Positions 56,074 to 64,000 of a stretch of DNA of 64,000 bases are shown here, in pieces (within the stretch, counting starts at the first letter, position 1; each line of letters begins with the position of its first letter). Source of the stretch: Cotesia glomerata (Eukaryota > Arthropoda > Insecta > Hymenoptera > Braconidae); assembly GCF_020080835.1 (NCBI RefSeq), contig NC_058159.1:31471525-31535524 (forward strand). Direction: 5' to 3'. The notes beneath the pieces were generated by a model. The model had not been told where the DNA came from, did no database searches, and was given only the letters and a program-made list of their open reading frames with translations. The position numbers and the translations under genes are program-made.

Positions 56074-58389
56074 ATGTTTCTTAAACCAATAAAAGTCAAG
56101 TCGAATAATCAACTCAAGGGAACTGAAAGGTTAGTTTTAAATAACTATTTATACAAATTTTAATTCAACAATTAAACTTGTTTTTTATTTCAGAAAAAAA
56201 TTATGTGAAGATGTATTGAGTGCATTTCCATCTTTAACTGATAGCCAAGTACAAAATTTATTACCAAAAAAAGAGGCAATAAGTTTTATGAAAGTAGTAA
56301 CACACAGTGGTGAAATATGTAAATTATACTGTGTTGCTAAAATTCCAATGTTCTTTCAACTTGATCAATCTCAATCAACAGTGCCATTATTTCCAACAAT
56401 ATTTTCACTTTGGCAATATCCTAATTTATTGTATACATTTAAAACTCATAATGCTGTTATTCCTAAACTGGCAAGTGGAGCTGGCTTGATGTTACCTGGT
56501 GTTATTTTAGATGGACCACCTACATTCTACTCTTATGGTAAATTATTAAAAAATACTCCGGTAGCAGTAATCACGGAAGACAATATGGTAAGTAATAATT
56601 AATAATATTAGTTAAAAAATTAATTTAATAATAAAACAAAAAAAAAAAAAACAGAGTATTGTTTAAAATAAATAAATAAAAACATAGGCAGCAGTTGCCG
56701 TTGGCGTGACATCACATTCCTCAGAAGACATGTACATGTCTGGTGGTCGTGGAAAATGTGTTGATATAATACACGTGATAGGTGACATGTTATGTCAGTT
56801 GGGAAAACCACCAGCTAAGCCACAAATAGATCCATCTTTTGATAATGAAAAAGTTGACGAGCCAGCCGATCAAGAACCTAATGGTGAACTCACTCAAGTT
56901 ACTGATGATAAACCAGAATCTGTTGATAATGCTGAGCAATTGATTAACTCGATAAACATAGAGGACAATAAAAATAATAGCAATGAAATTGAGCAGGTAA
57001 TTTTTTTTCATTAAAATTTTTAATAAATTTTTAACTATAATATATTTTTGTTAATTATATTATATTTTTAATTATCTCAAACAATAGGAAAATGAAGAAC
57101 CAATTGAATTAATTGAAGATGTAGACCCCATTAAAGAGATGGATCAATTATTGGAGTACTGTTTTTTAAAAGCATGTAAAAGATTCAAAAAAACTGAATT
57201 ACCGATACTCAGTTCAAGTTTTTTTAAAAATCATTTGATAGCTGCATGTCCTCCAGATCAAGTTGTTGATATTAAAAAGTCCAGTTATAAAAAATTGTCG
57301 GTATTTCTAGCAGCTATGAAAGCTAAAGGAGTTATTGATACGACAATTCTCAAAGGAGTTGAAAGTATTACATATGTTAAGGTACATTATAACATATAAA
57401 ATTTTGACATCTTATAAAAAATTGATATATTATATTGATTTAGACTGAACATCCATTATTGAAAGAATTGGTCATTAATGAATCATCAGATGGTGAATTA
57501 AATAAATCTTCCAATGCTCCAGTTGTCGCCGAGTGTTTTAAAGTAACTGCTAATGTTCTTCCAGTAGTTTCTAAATTTGGATACGAGTATGTATTAAATA
57601 TTAAATGATAGATATACTAACTTACTTAAAAATCATTAAATAAATTACTAGGAAAGGTGATATAATGAAACGTCCAGAGATTCGAAAATGCTTCACTGAA
57701 TACGTTAAAAAAGAAAATCTCCAGGATGGAAAGTAAGATTATTATATTTATTATTAGCAAAAAATTTATAAAATAATTTTAATTGACTATTTATATTTAT
57801 ATTCTTTAGGATATTAAATATAAATCCTCAACTCGCGGATATTTTGCGTACAAAAGAAAATGTGTTGACATTAACGATGGAAGACGGAATAAATAAATTT
57901 ATCGGACGAATGACACACACGCACGAAATAACTGTTGCCGGTACAAAGTTACTGCACACAGGAAAGTTAGAGCCTATAGATATTACCGTAGCTTCACGAT
58001 GTAATAATAAAAAGGTGAAAAATAAACAAATAATTAATTAAACAATAACAAAGATAATATAATTAATGAAAATAAAATTTTAGGTAACTCTCGTCAATAA
58101 TTTAGAAATGTTTGGGATAAAACTTGATGAGTTTAGTAAAGAATGTCAAGGAATTGGCGCCAGCGCAACGATAACCGATATACCTGGTAAAAAAACTCCC
58201 AGCGTACTTGTACAAGGAAACCAAGTTCTTTATGTATATAAATTATTAACTGGTATGTTTTTATTTTTAATTACTCAATAGTATAAGCTATATAAAATAA
58301 TCAATTGTTATTTTATTTTTACAGATAAATATCGAATAAATAAAAATTACATTCGTGGCTTGGAATTTGCTCCGAAGAAACGTAAATAA
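56074..58389 (+). CDS. EIF2D: Eukaryotic translation initiation factor 2D (ligatin)
   Basis: Nine exons join in frame: 56074-56129, 56194-56587, 56688-56996, 57088-57381, 57444-57586, 57652-57732, 57810-58014, 58084-58252 and 58325-58389, giving 571 residues. The start MFLKPIKVKSNNQLKGTERK matches the family. The DUF1947/PUA module includes FSLWQYPNLLYTF, ASGAGLMLPGVI and SSEDMYMSGGRGKCVDIIHV. An acidic linker (about 190-270) leads to the winged-helix/SWIB part (DVDPIKEMDQLLEYCFLKAC, DIKKSSYKKLSVFLAAMKAK). The C-terminal SUI1 domain has LEPIDITVASRCNNKKVTLV, NNLEMFGI and VLVQGNQV. eIF2D delivers or removes tRNA and mRNA at the 40S P-site in non-canonical initiation and recycling. All introns are GT-AG and shorter than about 100 bp. 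Confidence 0.95.
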
Positions 58390-59764
58390 ATTTATAAAAT
58401 TGTAAAATTATTGGCTATTTATCTAAAATAAAATGATAAATAATAAAGAATATTGAGTTAAATTTATTTAATATGGCATTAAAGTTAGCTGTCACTTGAC
58501 AATTTTTTAATTTTATTTAACAAAAAGATTTTTTCAAAAAAATTATTTTTAAAAAATTGCATTTTTTATTTTTTTTTATTTTTAAATGTCAATTTTTTTT
58601 GCCATAATTTATTTTTTATAAAATTTTTAAAATTATTAAATGTGTGCTACATTAATTTTCATTTATTTAACATTTAAAAAATATGATATTAAAGTTAGCT
58701 GTCACTTGATTAATTTTTAATTTTATTTAACAATTAAATTAATTCTAAAAAATTGCATTTTTAATTTTTTAAAATTTCTACATGTCAATTTTTTTTTTTC
58801 TTATTTTTAAAAATTAAAAATGATTAAATATCTGCTAAATTAATTTTCATTTAAAAAATAGTATGAATATATTTATTTAAATGAATGATATCAAAATGTA
58901 AAGTAAGTTGACTTGTCTCGAGGGTAAGTCTTAGTTGAGTTGAGTTGAGTTTTGTGATAGTAAAACGGAAATATCTTTGGTGTGACTGACTTGTTAGTTT
59001 GCAAAGTGAAAAGGGTGAGGTTGTTTTCCATTAAAACTAGTAACTTGTATGGCGGTTTCCAAGTTGTATTAACTAATGAAGCCGTGAAATTCGACTTATC
59101 CTTTAACGATATAATACTACCAGCATACCCACAAACATCCATATATATATACACACATATAGAAAGAGAGAGAGAGAGAGAGTTAAATTGAATTACCCGA
59201 GGGATGATAAACTAATTTTATTGTTTAAAAGAAAAATGAAAGTACATTACAGTTTGCAAAGTAATGGATCGAGGAAATAGTTGTAGTAGTGGTAGTAGTG
59301 GTGAAATAGCTGGCGCAGCTACTGTCGGTGTTGATTCTAGTGATGCCGCTGCTCCTGATGGTTCTTGTCATCCTCTTGCTCGTTGCGGTTGAGCTTATAA
59401 ACTCTCTTGAACCAACCTCGAAGAAGGGGTTAAACGAAGAAGCCCGAAAAGCACCGGGCGCATGCGACCAGAGCTTTAGACACACCGTTCAACGACAGTC
59501 TTTCATTGGCGCTCATTGTGCGAGGTCCAAAGTAAAACCTCTATTTAAGTGGGGTTTATACTTTAAAAGGGTTACTTTTTTTTTAGTACGGCTAATTTAT
59601 TATTCATTTACTCGTACTTGAGTCTTTCATTTTTATTCTTTTATTCTATTTTAATTCATAATTTAAATAAATAAAAAGACTGTTTAATTAATTAATTAAC
59701 AAGTAACCAGTGGAGTATAATTTAATTTTGTATTTTTATTTATGTGGAAATATTATTAATCGCG
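58390..59764. other. Region downstream of eIF2D and upstream of the right-edge exon
   Basis: 58474-58664 and 58680-58855 are family B fold-back elements (ATTAAAGTTAGCTGTCACTT left ends). 58890-59160 has ordinary composition but no exon that can be supported. A (GA)n tract is at 59161-59182. 59260-59560 is GC-richer, with GAAAAGCACCGGGCGCATGC, and looks like a promoter or 5'UTR for the exon at 59765. Confidence 0.5.
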
Positions 59765-59897
59765 ATGCCGCGTGAGCTGAGACTGTGTACAAATTTAAGA
59801 ACAAAAATAAAATGTAACGTTCATTCAGCGCACCATATTAGATCCCACGTGGATCTTTTCCTCGTGTTTATCAATCTACTTTTAATACTTACACCAA
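59765..59897 (+). CDS. Possible first exon of a secreted or membrane protein (gene continues off window)
   Basis: ATG at 59765 starts MPRELRLCTNLRTKIKCNVH, followed by SAHHIRSHVDLFLVFINLLL and ILTP: a basic N-region then an 18-residue hydrophobic stretch ending in a plausible signal-peptidase context. The exon ends ACACCAA|GTAAGT, a consensus donor in phase 1, the phase typical after signal-peptide exons of extracellular modular proteins. The GC-richer upstream region and the absence of nearby stop or downstream exons fit a gene with a long first intron extending past the right edge. I do not recognise the protein, and the 44 residues contain no domain. It could be chance. Confidence 0.35.
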
Positions 59898-59909
59898 GTA
59901 AGTTTTTTT

Positions 59910-59949
<40 letters not shown>

Positions 59950-62900
59950 TTTTTTTGTGTTTTTTTTTTTTTTTTTTTTTTTTGACGTATTTCAATATTG
60001 ATAATACTCTAATGAACCCGCCAGTTCAAGTACTTTTTGTCTGTCAATCATATTCCTCTTGCTCTATAGCTTTTTATTTTCATTCTTTCCATGATTTTGA
60101 CGGGATTTTGATTGCTTGTCACTCAATCTCTCTATTCAGTTTATAATTATTAAAAATAGTTTAAATTTATGTAAAAATAATACACTAAAATATTTGAAGT
60201 TTAATAAAAAAAATAGATGATACTGAATGAAAATTAAATTAGCCGACATTTGAAAATTTTTATAATTTATTTTATTGAAAAGTAATTTTTAAAAAATTAA
60301 AACAAAGATTTTCACATTTAAAAAATTTTTAAAATTACAAGTGAAATTTTTAAAAAATAGTTTTTTAGCTATAATTTTTAATTAATAAAAAAAATAAAAA
60401 ATTTTTGAGTGTTGGCTAATTTAATTTTCATTAATACTGAAGTTAATTGACAACTGTCAATTTTTTTTATTTTTATTACAAATCAATTACAATAAAAAAA
60501 ATCTTCTAAAAAATTTTTTTATTTAATTTTTTTCATAATAATTTAATTGCTAAATAATTCTAAAAAAATTTCTAATGTTTGTCAACTTCAGTGTCATAAA
60601 AATAGAATAGTCATCTGGAACAACAAAGTAAAAAGTTAACTTTTACATATAACTTTAAAAATGATCGAATCAAAAGTTCTTTTTCTTCTTTTTTTTTTTT
60701 ATGTTAACAGCGATAAATTTTTTTGAAAAAATTGAAAAAAAATTTATAATAAAGTAATTGGATTATACATACTTACTCTGAGTACAAAAAGCCAAACAAA
60801 GTAGCTTTTAAATACTTCCGGATACCGGTGTACGGATGTATTATCCCAACTAAAACAATGTAGAGAGAAATTTGGATTAACTTTTCTACCTTTACTTATT
60901 CTTTAATATCCTGTGTTTAACTTATTTTAGTCTAACATAATTTAAAAAATAAAATTAATAAGTTTTATTGTTAAATAGACAATGAATATTAATAAAAGTT
61001 AGGATAAATTTAAAATCTGGGGATCTCATCATCTCATCGATAGAGCCGCGTTGATATTCAAATAGATTTGCATAAAGTAATGCGATCCTGTATCCTATTC
61101 TAGCTCTGTGTGAGCAGTTGACTGTTGTGTTTGCATACAATGCAAACCCAATTACGAATTTGAATCGAAGAATAGGATACTACTCTACTCTTTGCTTTGT
61201 TGCTCTTGTTCTCGTGTTCTTTGGCTCTCTGGTAAATGTGATATCTAATTTGCTTTAAAAATACAAAATCATGAAAATTTATTTAAATTTATATATTTTT
61301 TTTCACGATATATAATAGGTATATTTGTTGTTAAAACAAACAGACATTTCCTCGAGTATTGTTTTATTCAATATAACATAAACATCAATTTAAATTGGTT
61401 AAAATGCGAATAAATTTAATTATTTTACATCAAATACAACATTCAATTAATATGTAAATTAACTAAAATATTTGCAAATTGGGAAATTCCGGTATTCCGA
61501 GCTTTGACACTGTCCTTCACTAAAAACACAACTCTGATAAAATTTCTGTCATGAATATGACGATGCGCAGTTTTAATTGGATTATTTTTAAATCAAAGCT
61601 TAAATTTCAGAAGAATTAATTACTCTTTTAAATAAAGGGTATTTTTTTTTTTTTATTTATTTTTCAATTACTTAAGGAAATAATTTAATTAAATCTGCAG
61701 GTAAATTTTTTTTTTTTTTTCATTATTTATAATATTGTTCTTCAAATAATAAGATTGCTGCTCTTTTAGTATTATCTTAATTTTCAATCAGGAAAAGCCG
61801 ATAAAAAAAAATAAATAATGGATTGGAAGAGTACAAGTGTTGACGACGTGACTGCATTTTTCTCGATTAATTGAACTCATTGAACGATGCAATGGTAAAC
61901 GGTGTTTTATAATTGAGTGGAAATCTTCCTCCGGATGATAACCGATTCCACAGTTTGTCTTTCCTCTCAATAACAGGTCAATGAGCACGTCTCTTGTCAT
62001 CCTTTTATTTTATTTTTTTATTTCTTGTTTATTATTAATTTTTTCTACTCTAAAATCAATGTCTCACCAAAGTGAAGAAAGAATTCTGTTATGTAATAAG
62101 GGAACATATACATTTACAGAAACAATAGTGCATAATTCATATCACTAATGTATGTAAGAGAGATGTATATATTAACGGCGGGTCCATGGATATGTAGAGC
62201 TTCTCCTGTACTGGTCTAGTTTCTCGGTTATCCTTATCTATGCCGGGCCATATAAATCAAAGTGTTTACTCAAGCTATAGGGGCAATTCTGGTGGTGATG
62301 AAGAGATGTGCGGGTGGTGGGTATATTTGTGGCTAATAATTACCACCTGCCAGTACCTCATTTACTTTATTTACATATAAACTAGACATATCGTCTCTCC
62401 TTTTTTTATACTCATTATTCTTCATTTACTTTTTTATTTATTATGTCCCTTTGTTTTCCCTGTAATATATTCGCAATAATAATAATGATAATAAAAAATA
62501 ATAGCAATGAGGATAACAACAATAGAGTGGGGTAAGAAAGATTTGTTTTTAATAGAACGAATTTGGTTTCAATAGCGTTAATAAAACGGTTGTATAAAAG
62601 AAAATGTTAATTGGGATAAAGGGGATAGGATCGTAAGCGATTATTATTCGTTTTGCTTTGTCTCTCTTTGTCTGTGTCGACGGTTAAAAGAAGACAAGAG
62701 AGACGGATAAAGAGTGGCCAGAGAGAGTACAGGGTCGTTCATACAACTGCCTGTTGATTTTCGTGCTATAGAGAGGAATATGTCGATATGTAATCTACAT
62801 TCACAGATCTATATCTTTATATATTTATTTATTTCAATATAAATGTTTGGGCGGGAAAAAAAGAGAAAAATCATGTTTTTAAACATCGAGAATCTGTAAA

Positions 62901-64000
62901 CACTAATATTTATTATCCTCCGATGAAAAATTATTAATTCGAAAAATAATATTTGTTTTTATAAATTTTTAACGAGCACCTATTGTTCTATCGGTATAAC
63001 ATTACTCTTCGCGGTGGATCAGTCAAGTGATGCGATGGATTTGGTGAAAACTTTTTTAAAATTATTTTTTAGTGTTTTGAAATGAAATAAAACTTTTTGC
63101 TTGATCTTAAAATACAAGCCACGTTTTCCCATTAATCTTGCTTCTTTTCAACGTCTAGGTTTCTTTTCTTTCTCTCTTTTACTTTTCACATTATTTTATT
63201 TTTTTTTTTCATTTCTTTTCACCACTTCCATTAACTCCTATTTTCCCGTATGCTTTACGGTAAAGCTCTTCTACTCAGCTCAATGCTATTACCTGTTCTG
63301 GAAAAATCAAGAGAACGTTAACTCTGCCTGTACCACCAAACCGCCCATTCGTTTATTCAAGAGTCCCTGTTTTATATTAAATCAAATTTCTTTTTTTTCT
63401 CTCCTTCAACGATTTCTCTTTCGTCCTCAATTTTATCGTTATTTATATTTATTAAATGTTCAAATAATAATAATTACACCAAAGTTTAATACCCTTTATG
63501 TCCATGCGAATAAAATTTGAGAATAATTAAGGACAACAGAGCTCGCAGTTCAATAAACAATTAAATTATTTTTTTTTTTTTTTTTTTTTTTTTTTAGCGT
63601 TATGTTAACAATAAAATGGATTAACTTGATTTGTTGCGAGTCAACTCGTTGATGAAATCAATAATTTAAAGTAAATTTAGACGTTATAGACGTCAGTTTC
63701 GGAGTTAAATCATAAATATTCTAATGAAATGATAATTCAAACCTATGAGGAAAAAGAAACGTGTATTTTTAGCCATATTGGGAAGATTGAATTAATAATT
63801 CTGAAGAGAAGCCAAGAAATGAGGAAAAATGAAAAGAAACTATGGATATTCGTGTATAAGTAAAATTTTGAAGCTTTTGAAAAATTATAGATGATTTATG
63901 TTCAGTTTTTTTTGTCGTTCGGGACCATTTATCTTGAAACTGGGAGCTCAATAATATTAAAGGAGACAAGAAACATTGTCGTTGGGTATACAGACATATT
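59898..64000. other. Right-hand non-coding region (possible long first intron)
   Basis: Begins with T tracts (about 34 T at 59911-59943 and 23 T at 59961-59983). 60228-60431 and 60432-60597 are two abutting family B elements with different end types. 63570-63596 is another T run. Frames at 61788-62000 (-) and 63101-63520 (+) are low-complexity or unsupported. 62600-62800 is GC-richer with CTCTCT/AGAGAG mirror sequence. No exon is supported. Confidence 0.45.
60228..60597. repeat. Two abutting family B fold-back elements of different end type
   Basis: First: ATGAAAATTAAATTAGCCGA to TTGGCTAATTTAATTTTCAT (60228-60431). Second: TACTGAAGTTAATTGACAAC to TGTCAACTTCAGTGTCAT (to 60597). They meet with only a few bases between. 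Confidence 0.65.

Noticed and set aside
58891..59154. Minus-strand frame with many N-glycosylation motifs
   Set aside because: NxT/S motifs arise readily from AT-rich codons; no signal peptide or homology.
61788..62000. Minus-strand frame of 70 residues
   Set aside because: Somewhat coding-like but no family match, no splice partners, and within a probable intron.
63101..63520. 139-residue plus-strand frame
   Set aside because: Phe/Leu/Ser-rich product of T-rich DNA; no domain and no ATG context support.
1..64000. tRNA, rRNA, integrated viral (for example bracovirus) or bacterial genes
   Set aside because: I looked for tRNA-like B-box motifs, viral hallmark genes and bacterial coding style and saw none that could be supported.

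Overview
This is very AT-rich eukaryotic nuclear DNA with compact multi-exon genes (GT-AG introns, mostly 50-900 bp), poly(A)/poly(T) runs, TAA/TA microsatellites and many short inverted-repeat transposons. The proteins are animal and insect-like (SMYD4-type SET/MYND protein, Cbl with possible short and long forms, Popeye-domain protein, cysteine GPx4-type peroxidase, membrane-tailed glycerol kinase). The base composition, gene style and a Cys rather than Sec GPx suggest a hymenopteran, perhaps a parasitoid wasp. That placement is inference; the window holds no rRNA, tRNA or mitochondrial marker I could recognise.

Layout, left to right: SPATA20 5' end (-, cut by the left edge); BRK1/HSPC300 (+); NDUFA11 (-); NDUFV3 (+); C1QBP/p32 (-); SMYD4-like (-); PEX6 (+); Cbl (-), spread over 15183-31374 with a 10-kb first intron that contains a complete GPx4-like gene on the opposite strand; glycerol kinase (-) with two candidate first exons; WASHC1 (-); Ashwin (+); Popeye/BVES (-) with two candidate last exons; UFL1 (-); eIF2D (+); and, near the right edge, a possible first exon of a secreted or membrane protein (+). 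I joined exons by hand, checking splice dinucleotides, phase and protein continuity; every gene called with high confidence keeps an open frame across all junctions.

The genes are mostly housekeeping: complex I (NDUFA11, NDUFV3), mitochondrial matrix (C1QBP, probably SPATA20), peroxisome biogenesis (PEX6), actin nucleation via Arp2/3 (BRK1 in the WAVE complex, WASHC1 in the WASH complex), ubiquitin and UFM1 ligation (Cbl, UFL1), translation initiation (eIF2D), tRNA ligation (Ashwin), glycerol and peroxide metabolism (GK, GPx), and cAMP-binding membrane protein (Popeye). Five neighbouring pairs are head-to-head with 191-931 bp between start codons, so shared promoters are a main architectural theme.

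The non-coding part is dominated by non-autonomous mobile elements. The best defined is a Helitron-like family (five copies): 5' TCTAT..., a 3' stem-loop followed about 10 nt later by CTAG, insertion between A and T, and a body made of one to three palindromic modules. A second, abundant family of AT-rich fold-back elements has ends of the AAGTTAGC-CGACAT or CTGAAGTCAGCTGACA type and includes one element nested in another. Four smaller inverted-repeat families and one hammerhead-ribozyme-like core were also found. No CRISPR array, prophage, operon or bacterial-type system is present.
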